64,000 nucleotides of DNA from Bacteroidales bacterium. GTDB taxonomy: Bacteria; Bacteroidota; Bacteroidia; Bacteroidales; Marinilabiliaceae. Each line of letters opens with the position of its first letter. The stretch's first letter is position 1. The notes below the pieces were generated by a model, which saw nothing but the letters and a program-made list of their open reading frames with translations, ran no database searches and was not told the DNA's origin. Location of the stretch: positions 141,540 through 205,539 of the forward strand of contig SUWW01000004.1 of assembly GCA_015061285.1 (NCBI GenBank). The letters run 5' to 3'. A program made the position numbers and the translations under genes. This document shows, piece by piece, positions 19,125-28,348 of the stretch.

Positions 19125-21209
19125 CTAATTACGATGATAGTCGATACCTAAAGCATCATAATATGGATATTCGTGGTCGACAACGATGCTGAAGAAGTGG
19201 TCGAAATCTGCCATGAACGCCGAATCGTCGGGTGCGATGCTTCCTGCCCACGATGGTGTAGCATTCCAGCCGCGCTCGAAAAGTCCGAGGCCTTTCGGGA
19301 ATATGTAATATGTAACATGATTGAAGTTGCGAATTGTCTCTGCCCAGAGCTGACCTTGCACGCCAATAATACTCTCGCGTGCATTGGCTTGCAGCGCTGG
19401 TTTGCCATTGCCTGCATTGGTAAGGTCAATCGGGTTACGATGATCGTCGAAGCGAACAGAACGATACATGTCGTATGGTTGAAGGCTGAAAGTGCGGCGC
19501 TCATCTACAAGACCTCCCCACGAATGCCCACGCTCCGTTTTGTTATCGTTGTATGCAAAGTCGAGATAACAGTTTGGTGCACTTGATATTACTACAGGTA
19601 TGCCGTCGTTGGCAAATTCGTATGGCAGCGCATCTTGTCCGTGCGAAACGGTCCAAAGATTAGTGAGAAAAAGACTACGTTTCAGGCGGGCGAGCGTGGC
19701 AGGTTCGAGGTGCTGGCAAATGTCCTGCCAGCCAGCTATTTTCACACCTCGTGCTTCGGCAATGTCGAGCACTCTATTGAGGTAGTAGTCTTTGAGCCAA
19801 GTCACATCGCTATGTTCAGAAGCTTTGAGCAGTGCGAGGCACGCAGGTGAGCCCTCCCAAGCGCCTTCGGGAACTTCGTCGCCGCCAATATGTATGGCAT
19901 CGAGAGGCACGCCAGCTTCTTTGTACATATTTATGAGACCATCGAAAACTGTCTCGATAAATTTATACGTACTCGGTAGTGCCACGTTGAGAGCGTTGTC
20001 GGAGTAGTCTTGTACAGACATATATACCGAGGTGTCGCCCGCTTCGGATAGTAGGTATGCAGTATCGCCTGTGCGAGCCGCGCGAACCTCCATCGACTTG
20101 ATGGCAGCGCGCGAATGACCAGGTGTGTCGAACTCGGGAATTACGCGGATGTGGCGCTCGTATGCATAGCGCAGAATATCAACAAAATCGGCGTGCGAGT
20201 AGAATCCGTTGCCCGACGAAGTGGTGTCGTTGCGGTCGGCTGCTATGCAATATGTAGGTTGAAGAGCATCGGGCTCACTTATAGTGCCATCGGCGTTGAG
20301 TGTAGGTATGCAGCGCGCTGCACCGTAGGTGGTTAGCTCGGGTAGGGCATCGATGGCTATGCGCCAACCTTCGTCGTCGCCAAAGTGCAAATGGAAATAG
20401 TTGATTTTGTAGTGTGCGAGAATATCTATAAGACGAAGTAAATCAGCTTTTTTGGTGAAATCGCGACTCACATCGAGCATCAATCCGCGATACGTCAAAT
20501 CGGGCCAGTCGGTGATTATGGCATTGGGTATGGCATTGCCAGCGGCATTGCGGCGCAGATTGTCGAGCGTGACAGACGCGTAGTAGGCACCATCTTTATC
20601 GGCTGCATCGATACGCACCGAACCATCGAGCGTAATCTTGTACCAGCCAGCTCTTTGACCCGAAACGATGTATGTTTTTGCCTCCTGATTCAAGTCGGTT
20701 GTTCCTTCAGTTGCTTCTACTTGTTTTAGGCGCGGAATCATATCGAAGACGTTTGTATTTACATGATTATAAGCAAACGACGGAATCTCTTGGCTTGGTT
20801 GGTATACATATTTACACTCCACAGCCACAGGTATTTGACCTCTCTTCTGTAGATAGAAACCTTCGGGCGCACGGCACTGATTTTCAAGTGCACGGGCTTT
20901 GTAGCGAAGTGTCAAGACGTTGCCTTGCGCCTCAGCAGACGGAACAGCGCGGTAGAGCGTGCCACCAACGAAGATAATCTCGCCAGGTGCGTTGGCTTCC
21001 ATTGCCACGGGTGTGCGAAATTGGCTGAACCACAGTGTCCAATCCGTTCCAGCGGGCGGGTTCTGTATCTCGAGCGTATGCGTGGCCCTGCCATCGTCGT
21101 CGGTAGTGCCTTCAGTCCAAACTACTTGGCAAAGATTTTCATTGCTACATGCCGCGCATAATATGTATGCAGCCAGCATCATAAGGAGGTGTTTTGCGTT
21201 CACTGTCAA
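19125..21209 (-). CDS. Beta-N-acetylhexosaminidase, GH20, lipoprotein
   Basis: 694 residues with a lipoprotein signal (AAYILCAAC, cysteine at 21). The GH20 catalytic pair is D444-E445 in IHIGGDEVPEGAW. Other family blocks are RGLMLDVSRDF, HLHFGDDEGWRIAI and IPEFDTPGHSRA. The enzyme removes terminal beta-GlcNAc (or GalNAc) by substrate-assisted catalysis and is probably anchored to the outer membrane or in the periplasm. It is the first gene of a three-gene operon with the XylR-like regulator and the phosphatase, and it is divergent from the ROK kinase gene. Full length. Confidence 0.93.
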   Translation of the reverse strand: MTVNAKHLLMMLAAYILCAACSNENLCQVVWTEGTTDDDGRATHTLEIQNPPAGTDWTLWFSQFRTPVAMEANAPGEIIFVGGTLYRAVPSAEAQGNVLTLRYKARALENQCRAPEGFYLQKRGQIPVAVECKYVYQPSQEIPSFAYNHVNTNVFDMIPRLKQVEATEGTTDLNQEAKTYIVSGQRAGWYKITLDGSVRIDAADKDGAYYASVTLDNLRRNAAGNAIPNAIITDWPDLTYRGLMLDVSRDFTKKADLLRLIDILAHYKINYFHLHFGDDEGWRIAIDALPELTTYGAARCIPTLNADGTISEPDALQPTYCIAADRNDTTSSGNGFYSHADFVDILRYAYERHIRVIPEFDTPGHSRAAIKSMEVRAARTGDTAYLLSEAGDTSVYMSVQDYSDNALNVALPSTYKFIETVFDGLINMYKEAGVPLDAIHIGGDEVPEGAWEGSPACLALLKASEHSDVTWLKDYYLNRVLDIAEARGVKIAGWQDICQHLEPATLARLKRSLFLTNLWTVSHGQDALPYEFANDGIPVVISSAPNCYLDFAYNDNKTERGHSWGGLVDERRTFSLQPYDMYRSVRFDDHRNPIDLTNAGNGKPALQANARESIIGVQGQLWAETIRNFNHVTYYIFPKGLGLFERGWNATPSWAGSIAPDDSAFMADFDHFFSIVVDHEYPYYDALGIDYHRN

Positions 21210-21222
21210 TAAGTTTTAGAGT

Positions 21223-21305
21223 TAACCAATACAAATATTGGAAAAATAACTCACGTCTAAAACGTGCGTTCGCAAATTGTGTATTGAAATACGCAATATT
21301 GGTTA
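21223..21305. promoter_or_regulatory. Inverted repeats in the GH20/ROK divergent promoter
   Basis: The 144-base gap holds several symmetric sites. CCAATA-caaa-TATTGG at 21226-21241 is perfect. ATTGTGTATT-ga-AATACGCAAT at 21276-21297 has one mismatch. TAACCAATA at 21223 recurs inverted as TATTGGTTA at 21297-21305. They are candidate operators for the adjacent AraC-family regulator; the link is inference. Confidence 0.5.
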
Positions 21306-21353
21306 TGTATGTATATGCATAATCAATTTTTTTGCAGAAAAAACAATTGCAAA

Positions 21354-22181
21354 ATGAGACTTGGAATCGACATTGGAGGCACAAATTTGAGCTTCGGCTT
21401 GGTGCGCGATGGGCAGATTGTTCGCCGCGATACTGCTCCGTGGTTTCCCAAAGAGATGTCGCTCGAGCAGACGATAGACTTGCTGTCGGAGCGCATCGAA
21501 GCCATAATCACACCCGAAGTAGACCGCATAGGCGTAGGCGTGCCATCGGTTGTCGACGTGGAGCGCGGCATTGTGTACGACACGGCCAACATACCCTCGT
21601 GGACCGAAGTCCCGCTGAAGGAGCAACTCGAACGTCGATTCGGCATTCCTGTGGCCGTAAATAACGATGCAAACTGCTATGCTATGGGAGTTTACGCTAA
21701 TTATGCAGCCAGCGCCAAACCCGAAATGCTTGTGGTGGTGACGCTTGGCACGGGCGTAGGTATGGGCATCGTACATAAAGGCGAACTCATCTGTGGTGCA
21801 AATTGTGGCGCGGGCGAACTTGGTGCCTTGAACTACAGAAATGCCACACTCGAAGCCTATTGCAGCAAGCAATTCTTCACTGCCAAAGGTCTCGACAGCA
21901 AAGCCACCGCGCAAGCCGCACGCAATGGCGACAAGCAGGCGCAAGCCATATTCGACGAACTGGGCGCTAATCTTGGCGATTTGCTTTGCATAGCTATGTA
22001 TGCCTACGACCCCAGCCACATTGTTTTTGGCGGTGGCATAGCGCATAACTTCCCACTCTTCCGCGCGTCAATGGAGGCTCGGCTGCGTAGCGATTTCCCA
22101 TACCACAAGAGCCTCGAACGTCTGCAAATTGACAGCTGCGTGGGCGACGACATTCCCGTTGTCGGCGCAGCGATGATATAA
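21354..22181 (+). CDS. ROK-family sugar kinase
   Basis: 275 residues from the ATG that begins MRLGIDIGGTN, the ATP phosphate-binding loop. An upstream in-frame ATG at 21309 adds a non-conserved leader and was not used. The block VNNDANCYAMG holds the catalytic Asp, and LGTGVGMGIV is the adenosine-side loop. The usual ROK zinc motif CxCGxxGC is missing: after GAGELGAL the sequence runs directly to NATLEAYCS. The context (GH20, GH2, nagB) suggests an N-acetylglucosamine or glucosamine kinase, though glucokinase cannot be excluded. It is followed 12 bases later by the GH2 gene, in the same operon. Confidence 0.88.
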   Translation: MRLGIDIGGTNLSFGLVRDGQIVRRDTAPWFPKEMSLEQTIDLLSERIEAIITPEVDRIGVGVPSVVDVERGIVYDTANIPSWTEVPLKEQLERRFGIPVAVNNDANCYAMGVYANYAASAKPEMLVVVTLGTGVGMGIVHKGELICGANCGAGELGALNYRNATLEAYCSKQFFTAKGLDSKATAQAARNGDKQAQAIFDELGANLGDLLCIAMYAYDPSHIVFGGGIAHNFPLFRASMEARLRSDFPYHKSLERLQIDSCVGDDIPVVGAAMI

Positions 22182-22193
22182 ATATCCATACTT

Positions 22194-24692
22194 ATGAAAA
22201 AGATTTGTACCCTTTTCGCCGTGGCAGCCGCACTCGCGGGGTGTTCGCAGCCACAAAACCCGACTCCTGGCAGCTCGCTGACTCTCGATAGCGGCTGGCA
22301 ACTCTCACGCGATGGCAGCTCTGAGCAATATGCAGCTTCGGTGCCTTCTACGGTGGCTGGTGTGCTATGCGATGCCGGCTTTTTTCCTAAAGATGTTCTT
22401 GAGCATTGTAATTATGCTGCTGTCGACAAATCTATTTTCGACGATGCTTGGACCTACAGAACGTCGTTTGCTGCCTCGCCCAACGATGCGCAACACTACG
22501 AATTGGCGTTCGAAGGCCTTGGCTACCGTGCCGACATCATCTTCAATGGCAAACAGTTAGCCGCCAGCGACACTACGTTTGGCGTTTTTCGTCGTCATAC
22601 ATACGATGTGTCGGAGCTACTTACGGCCAACAACACTCTTGAAGTTCGGCTACATAGTGCACAGAAAGGCGACCTAAATATTGGCTTTGTGGATTGGAAT
22701 CCGCGTCCGCTCGACGAGAGCATGGGCATAGTTCGCCCTGTGACTCTGCGTACGTATGGAGCTGTGTCGGTAGAAGATGTATTCGTTGTTCCTAATCTGA
22801 ATACCGAAACCCTCGCCGAGGCCGACCTCGAGGTGCGTGTGCGCTTGCGTAATCATGAAAATAGCATCGTTGATGGCACTCTCGCGCTCGAATTGCAAGG
22901 CGTTGGCAAATGCAACATACCTATAAAACTTACAAATTATCAAGAACATACATTCACAATCACGCCCGAACAGGTGCCGATGCTGCACGTGAATAACCCG
23001 CGCGTGTGGTGGAGCTACGACCTCGGCAAACCCGAGATGTACAACCTCTGTGCTAACGTAAATATCGATGGCAAACTCTCCGATACACGCAGCGTCGACT
23101 TTGGCATACGTAAAATAGAGAGCCGACTGATTGAAGGCAACCACCGCCAATTCACGCTCAATGGTAAAGACATTCTGATAAAAGGTGCCGGTTGGACCGA
23201 CGATATTTTCCTTCGCGATACGCCCGAAAGCATTGAGCGCCAAGTGCGTTATGTTATGGATATGAACCTCAACTGCATACGTTTCGAAAACATTTGGGGT
23301 AAAGACGATACTGTCTACGACCTTTGCGACCGATTGGGCGTGCTTGCGTTGGTAGGGTGGAGCTGCCAATGGGAATGGGAAGATTATTGCGGCTTGCCCG
23401 AAGTGGAGGACTATGGTTGCATAAATACGCCTGAAACAGAAGATCTTGCCGTAGCATATTTTCGCGACCAAGTGGTGCGTTTGCATAATCACCCAGCCGT
23501 AATTGCTTGGCTTACAGGTAGCGACCGCATACCCAACGAACGCCTCGAAAAGCGCTACTTAGATATTTATGCCGCCGAGGAGTATCGCCCATACGTATGC
23601 TCGGCAAAAAATCTTGAAAGCGCGGCTGGCTGGTCGGGCACCAAGATGGAAGGCCCTTACGAATATGTAGGCCCCGACTATTGGTTCCGCGACAAAGAGC
23701 ATGGCGGCGCGTTCGGCTTCAATACCGAGACGGGCATTGGCGCCAACATACCACAAATGGAGTCGTTGCGACGTATGCTCGACCTCGATAAACCCGAGGA
23801 GTGGAACTACCATTGCACTGCATCGGCTTCGGCGCTCAACACCACCGATGTGCTGACGGCAGTCGTCAACGGTCAGTATGGCGAGGCTAAAGATGTGCAG
23901 GATTTCGTACGCAAGGCTCATGCCGTCGACTACGATGGCACGCGCGCTATGTTTGAGGCATTCCGCGTACGTATGCCAGCTACAACTGGCATTGTGCAAT
24001 GGATGCTCAATTCGGCTTGGCCTTCGCTCTATTGGCAACTCTACGACTATTATGGCGTGCCTACGGCTGGATATTATGGCACGAAGAAGGCTTGCGAACC
24101 GCTGCAACTCATTTTCGACTACGACACGCGCATGGTGAATGCCGTGAACGAAAGCCTCGACTCGCGCACCCTCAAAGCTACAATGCATGTCTTCGACGAA
24201 CATTCGAAACCTATTGGTGGCGAAAGTCGCGAATTCTCTATCGCTTATCGCGAGAGTTTGCCTCTGTTCGATATGCATAAGTATGTGGGCAAAGCGCATT
24301 TTGTAGCCCTCGCCCTCGAAACGCTCGATGGCAAACGCGTCTCGGACAATTTCTATTGCATACCAGCCCGCGACAACGAATACGACTGGAGCAACTCTAA
24401 TTGGTATATCACACCAATAACTAAATATGCCGACTTGCGTTTTGCCTTCAACCAAGAGCCTGCCGACGTAACAATGACCGTTGAGCGCAGCAATGACGTT
24501 TGGAATATCACGCTCCAAAACAAATCGACGGTCATATCATACATGAACATATTGAAGGCGTTGAATAGCGCAGGAGAAATGGTCGTTCCAGCCATCTGGA
24601 GCGACAACTTCGTGACGCTTTTGCCTGGCGAGACTAAAGTCATCACCTGCCGCACCAATGCTCGCGATGTGCGGTTCGTACTCGACAATTGA
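22194..24692 (+). CDS. GH2 glycosidase, exo-beta-D-glucosaminidase-like
   Basis: 832 residues with a lipoprotein signal (AAALAGC, cysteine 17). The domain order is GH2 sugar-binding (residues 30-190), Ig-like (195-310), TIM barrel from about 315, and C-terminal beta domains. The likely acid/base is D444 in WLTGSDRIPN and the nucleophile E512 in NTETGIGANIP. As I recall, this Asp/Glu arrangement marks the exo-beta-D-glucosaminidase branch of GH2 (CsxA uses an Asp/Glu pair), while beta-galactosidases and most mannosidases use two Glu. The enzyme would release glucosamine from chitosan-type oligosaccharides. A beta-mannosidase or endo-mannosidase label is the main alternative. It is in an operon with the ROK kinase and followed by a terminator. 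Confidence 0.85.
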   Translation: MKKICTLFAVAAALAGCSQPQNPTPGSSLTLDSGWQLSRDGSSEQYAASVPSTVAGVLCDAGFFPKDVLEHCNYAAVDKSIFDDAWTYRTSFAASPNDAQHYELAFEGLGYRADIIFNGKQLAASDTTFGVFRRHTYDVSELLTANNTLEVRLHSAQKGDLNIGFVDWNPRPLDESMGIVRPVTLRTYGAVSVEDVFVVPNLNTETLAEADLEVRVRLRNHENSIVDGTLALELQGVGKCNIPIKLTNYQEHTFTITPEQVPMLHVNNPRVWWSYDLGKPEMYNLCANVNIDGKLSDTRSVDFGIRKIESRLIEGNHRQFTLNGKDILIKGAGWTDDIFLRDTPESIERQVRYVMDMNLNCIRFENIWGKDDTVYDLCDRLGVLALVGWSCQWEWEDYCGLPEVEDYGCINTPETEDLAVAYFRDQVVRLHNHPAVIAWLTGSDRIPNERLEKRYLDIYAAEEYRPYVCSAKNLESAAGWSGTKMEGPYEYVGPDYWFRDKEHGGAFGFNTETGIGANIPQMESLRRMLDLDKPEEWNYHCTASASALNTTDVLTAVVNGQYGEAKDVQDFVRKAHAVDYDGTRAMFEAFRVRMPATTGIVQWMLNSAWPSLYWQLYDYYGVPTAGYYGTKKACEPLQLIFDYDTRMVNAVNESLDSRTLKATMHVFDEHSKPIGGESREFSIAYRESLPLFDMHKYVGKAHFVALALETLDGKRVSDNFYCIPARDNEYDWSNSNWYITPITKYADLRFAFNQEPADVTMTVERSNDVWNITLQNKSTVISYMNILKALNSAGEMVVPAIWSDNFVTLLPGETKVITCRTNARDVRFVLDN

Positions 24693-24736
24693 TAGTTATC
24701 GTTTTCTATTTTTTAGAGTAGTAATATAAGGTCAGA

Positions 24737-24769
24737 CAAGGCTCTACACCGCGTAGGTGCAGGGCTTTG
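24737..24769 (+). terminator. Terminator after the ROK-GH2 operon
   Basis: CAAGGCTCTACACC pairs with GGTGCAGGGCTTTG around a five-base loop, with one mismatch and two G-U pairs. The following T tract is short (TTTG). Confidence 0.7.
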
Positions 24770-24877
24770 TTTGTGTATATGCATAAAAAACAAGTCGTAT
24801 ACAGAAAAAATATTACTATCGAAAGCCGTGTGTTAGAAACGATAGCATGCTGTTCTGTTATGTTTTGTTAATACTTG

Positions 24878-24909
24878 TTGAACATTGAATGTTAATATAT
24901 GTATATTTG
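24878..24909 (+). promoter_or_regulatory. Candidate sigma-ABfr-type promoter of the first susC operon
   Basis: TTG at 24878-24880 and TATATTTG at 24902-24909 are separated by 21 bases, matching the Bacteroidota consensus TTG-N19-21-TAnnTTTG. The start point would be near 24916, which leaves a leader of about 265 bases before susC. Confidence 0.65.
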
Positions 24910-24970
24910 TGTATAATAAATCTGCGATATGCGGATTGCATAACTACTAAATGTTAAAACATTACTAACA

Positions 24971-25108
24971 ATGAAGAATCTAAAACCGACAAGGCGGCAT
25001 GACATTTATATGTTGCCAGAAGAAGTCCCGCGCTGGATAGAAAAAATGGCGAAAAGTATAAAATTATACCATTCTCCCTCATTATCTCACCCCCATAGGA
25101 AACTCTAA
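24971..25108 (+). CDS. Possible 45-codon leader ORF before susC1
   Basis: An ATG-to-TAA frame inside the susC1 leader encodes a basic 45-residue peptide (begins MKNLKPTRRHDIY, later PRWIEKMAKSIK). It starts about 55 bases after the predicted transcription start and ends 71 bases before the susC ATG. It has no signal peptide. It could be a translated leader, a gene remnant or chance. No family recognised. Confidence 0.3.
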   Translation: MKNLKPTRRHDIYMLPEEVPRWIEKMAKSIKLYHSPSLSHPHRKL

Positions 25109-25179
25109 ATAAAGGCATTAAACTAATGCCGTAATGACATCAAAATCAATTAGTAATTTCAAAAAACAATAGGATTATT

Positions 25180-28100
25180 ATGAAATTATCATATTTCGTT
25201 CTCCCTATGTTGCTTAGTGTCAGTGCGATAATCAACCCCAATATGTCGATAGCGCAACAGACACAGCAAACTCAACAATCTAAAACTATTACTGTAAGCG
25301 GTATCGTACTTGACGAACAAGGCGTATCGATGCCAGGAGTTGCAGTATACATAAAAGGAACTACAACTGGAATAATTACCGACGTTAATGGAGAATTTTC
25401 GATTAACGCAGCGCCAGATGCTATTTTGCAGATGTCGTTTATTGGCTACGAAGATCAAGAAATAAGTGTAGATGGACGCACCAACATCGGTACAGTAAAC
25501 ATGACGTCGGAGTTTACCGAACTCGATGAACTCGTAGTTGTAGGTTACGGAACGCAGAAGAAGAGCGACGTGACAGGTGCACTCATCAGTGTAGGTGCCG
25601 ACGAACTCACAGCAATGCCAGTGAAAAACGCCCTTGAAGGTTTGCAGGGTAAGGCTGCTGGTGTGGATATCACGAGCAACCAGCGACCAGGTGAAATTGG
25701 AAGCGTTCAAATACGTGGCCAGCGAAGCATTTCTGCATCCAACGCGCCTCTTTACGTGGTAGATGGCATGGTGCTTCAAACAAGTGGCCTTGAAGGAATA
25801 AACCCAGCCGATATTGAGAGTGTAGATATTTTGAAAGATGCATCGGCAACAGCTATCTATGGTTCGAAAGGTGCAAATGGCGTTGTTATCGTAACTACAA
25901 AAAAAGGTAAAGAAGGACGTCTTACACTTAACTACAGTGGCACGCTTACCCTTGATCGTCTACACGATGTAGCCGAAATGATGAATTCGGCAGAGTGGTT
26001 GCAATATGCACGTTACGCAAAGGCTCAGATGGGCACCTATAATGGCGGCGATGCAACACCAAACTACGATTCTGATTATGCTGCTTTTGGTTCTGTAGCT
26101 GCGTCTTGGGCTCAGATTAATAAAGCATGGGTACAGGGTGAATATCATCCTGAACTTGTTGGTGGTTACGATTGGGCAAGCGAAGGCAAACAGCTTGGTA
26201 TTTCACAAGAGCATACGCTTAGTGCAAGTGGAGGTACAGACAAAATGCATGGCTATGCTTCGTTCGGCTATTTGAAGCAGCGCGGTGTTCAGCCAGGTCA
26301 AGAATACAAACGTTACACACTCCGCGCTACATTCGATGTCACTCCTATCGCACCATTCTCGATGGGAGCGAACCTCAATCTTGCCTATTCTGATCAAGAT
26401 TATGGCTATAGCTTTACAAAGAGTACCACTGGTGCTGGCGATTTCTATTCGGCTCTGCGTGCTATGCTTCCTTGGACTGTACCTTATGATGAGAATGGTG
26501 ATTATATCCGTAATCCAAATGGCGATGTAAATATCATAAATCCAATAAACGAACTCGACTACAATACCAATCAACGTCGCAATTTGCGCGTAACGGGGTC
26601 GGCGTTTGCACAACTCGATTTTGGCAAGATTTGGGAACCTCTCGAAGGTCTGTCGTATAGAATACAAGTAGGCCCAGAATTCCGTCACAACACAGTAGGT
26701 GTAGCAAATGCAGCCGATGGTATAAATGGCGATGGCAACAACAAAGTTACATACACGCCAAGCCAAAGCCGTGCTTACACTCTCGATAACTTGCTCTACT
26801 ACAATCGACGCATAAATGGTATACACAACATAGGTATCACTCTTATGCAGTCGGCTCAACAATATCACACTGAAAACCTCTCCGTTTCGTCGAATGTATA
26901 TTCGGCAAAAGAGTTGTGGTATAACGTATCGAGCAATTCTGATATAACAGCCTATGGTTCAGGTCTTACTGAAACTCAGATGGCTTCGTATATGATACGT
27001 GCCAACTATTCCTACAACGATCGCTACATGCTCACCGCTTCTCTTCGTTGGGATGGTGCAAGCCAACTTGCCGATGGTAACAAATGGGATACTTTCCCAT
27101 CGTTAGCTCTCGCTTGGCGTGCCGACCAAGAGGATTTCCTCAACGATAAAGATTGTCTCGATCAGTTGAAAGTGCGTTTTGGCGTCGGTACCACTGGCAA
27201 TGCTGCTATTTCGGCTTATGCTACAAAAGGTGCTATCGACACAAATACATATCACTTCGGTTCTTCTACAGTAACAGGTTATTTGCCATCTGATGCATCG
27301 GCAAAAACGCCTGCTAAGATGGCAAATCAAGATCTTGGCTGGGAGCGTACTACTCAAATAAACGTCGGTGTCGACTATTCATTCTTGCGCGGTCGCGTAA
27401 GTGGTAGCATTGATTGGTATCACACGCGCACCAAAGACCTTCTTCTATCTATGACAATCCCTTCGTTGACTGGTTACGTAAGTACCTATGCTAACGTTGG
27501 TGAGACGTCTGGTTATGGTCTTGATATTCAGATTAATGCTAAGCCTATTGTTGTTGGCGATTTCGAATGGAATACCAGTTTGACATGGAGTATGGACCGC
27601 AACAAGATTGAAGAACTTGCCAATGGTGTTACCAAAGATGTCAACAACCTATGGTTTGTAGGAGAAGAAATAGGCGTCTACTACGACTGGGTATATGATG
27701 GCATATGGAAATCGAGCGAAGCTGAACAAGCTGCTAAGATGGGCTTCAAACCAGGCAATATCAAAGTGAAAGACATCAACGAAGATGGAAAGATTGATGC
27801 CAACGACAAGGAGATTGTTGGTTACGTTCGTCCACGATGGACTGCAGGTTGGAATAATACTTTCAGCTATAGAGGCTTCGAACTCTCGTGCTTCCTCGTG
27901 TCGCGTTGGGATTTTACTATTCCTCAAGGTTCGGCAACTCTCGATGGTCGATATGCATGTCGTAAACTCGACTATTGGATTAAGGACGTAAACGAAAACG
28001 CAGAGTATTATGCTCCTGGTATCAATGGTGAAGCTAAAGATACTTATGCGTCGTCGATGAACTATCAAGATGGTTCGTTCATCAAGATGCGTAACATTTC

Positions 28101-28308
28101 ACTTGGATACAATTTCCAAAAGTCTGTGCTCGATCGTCTGCAACTCAGCAGCATGAAGATATATGCTCAAGTGCTCAACCCATTCTTTGTTACTAAGAAA
28201 TGTGATTGGCTCGATCCAGATCTTATCAACTACGACAATAATACGACCAATGCAGGTTCGCTTACTACAGTTCGTAGCTTCGTTGTAGGTTTGAACTTTG
28301 GCTTCTAA
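25180..28308 (+). CDS. SusC/RagA-family TonB-dependent outer-membrane transporter (pair 1)
   Basis: 1042 residues with a signal peptide (LLSVSAIINPNMSIAQQ). The order is a carboxypeptidase-regulatory-like domain (residues 35-115, VSGIVLDEQGVSMPGVAVYIKG), the SusC plug motif VVVGYGTQKKSDVTGA, and a 22-strand type barrel ending in LNFGF. It imports oligosaccharides across the outer membrane, with SusD acting as a lid and TonB energy. The susD gene follows after 40 bases. The amino-sugar enzymes immediately upstream suggest a GlcNAc- or GlcN-containing substrate, but a terminator separates them from this operon. Confidence 0.95.
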   Translation: MKLSYFVLPMLLSVSAIINPNMSIAQQTQQTQQSKTITVSGIVLDEQGVSMPGVAVYIKGTTTGIITDVNGEFSINAAPDAILQMSFIGYEDQEISVDGRTNIGTVNMTSEFTELDELVVVGYGTQKKSDVTGALISVGADELTAMPVKNALEGLQGKAAGVDITSNQRPGEIGSVQIRGQRSISASNAPLYVVDGMVLQTSGLEGINPADIESVDILKDASATAIYGSKGANGVVIVTTKKGKEGRLTLNYSGTLTLDRLHDVAEMMNSAEWLQYARYAKAQMGTYNGGDATPNYDSDYAAFGSVAASWAQINKAWVQGEYHPELVGGYDWASEGKQLGISQEHTLSASGGTDKMHGYASFGYLKQRGVQPGQEYKRYTLRATFDVTPIAPFSMGANLNLAYSDQDYGYSFTKSTTGAGDFYSALRAMLPWTVPYDENGDYIRNPNGDVNIINPINELDYNTNQRRNLRVTGSAFAQLDFGKIWEPLEGLSYRIQVGPEFRHNTVGVANAADGINGDGNNKVTYTPSQSRAYTLDNLLYYNRRINGIHNIGITLMQSAQQYHTENLSVSSNVYSAKELWYNVSSNSDITAYGSGLTETQMASYMIRANYSYNDRYMLTASLRWDGASQLADGNKWDTFPSLALAWRADQEDFLNDKDCLDQLKVRFGVGTTGNAAISAYATKGAIDTNTYHFGSSTVTGYLPSDASAKTPAKMANQDLGWERTTQINVGVDYSFLRGRVSGSIDWYHTRTKDLLLSMTIPSLTGYVSTYANVGETSGYGLDIQINAKPIVVGDFEWNTSLTWSMDRNKIEELANGVTKDVNNLWFVGEEIGVYYDWVYDGIWKSSEAEQAAKMGFKPGNIKVKDINEDGKIDANDKEIVGYVRPRWTAGWNNTFSYRGFELSCFLVSRWDFTIPQGSATLDGRYACRKLDYWIKDVNENAEYYAPGINGEAKDTYASSMNYQDGSFIKMRNISLGYNFQKSVLDRLQLSSMKIYAQVLNPFFVTKKCDWLDPDLINYDNNTTNAGSLTTVRSFVVGLNFGF

Positions 28309-28348
28309 TCCCTGTTTCTATATCTATCATAATTATTATCGAAAAGAA

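Noticed and set aside
22674..24518. Long minus-strand reading frames opposite the GH2 gene
   Set aside because: The GH2 protein is complete with signal peptide and catalytic residues. The antisense frames show no family features.
28298..28348. Upstream start for SusD1 overlapping susC1
   Set aside because: It would hide the lipoprotein signal sequence that begins at 28349.
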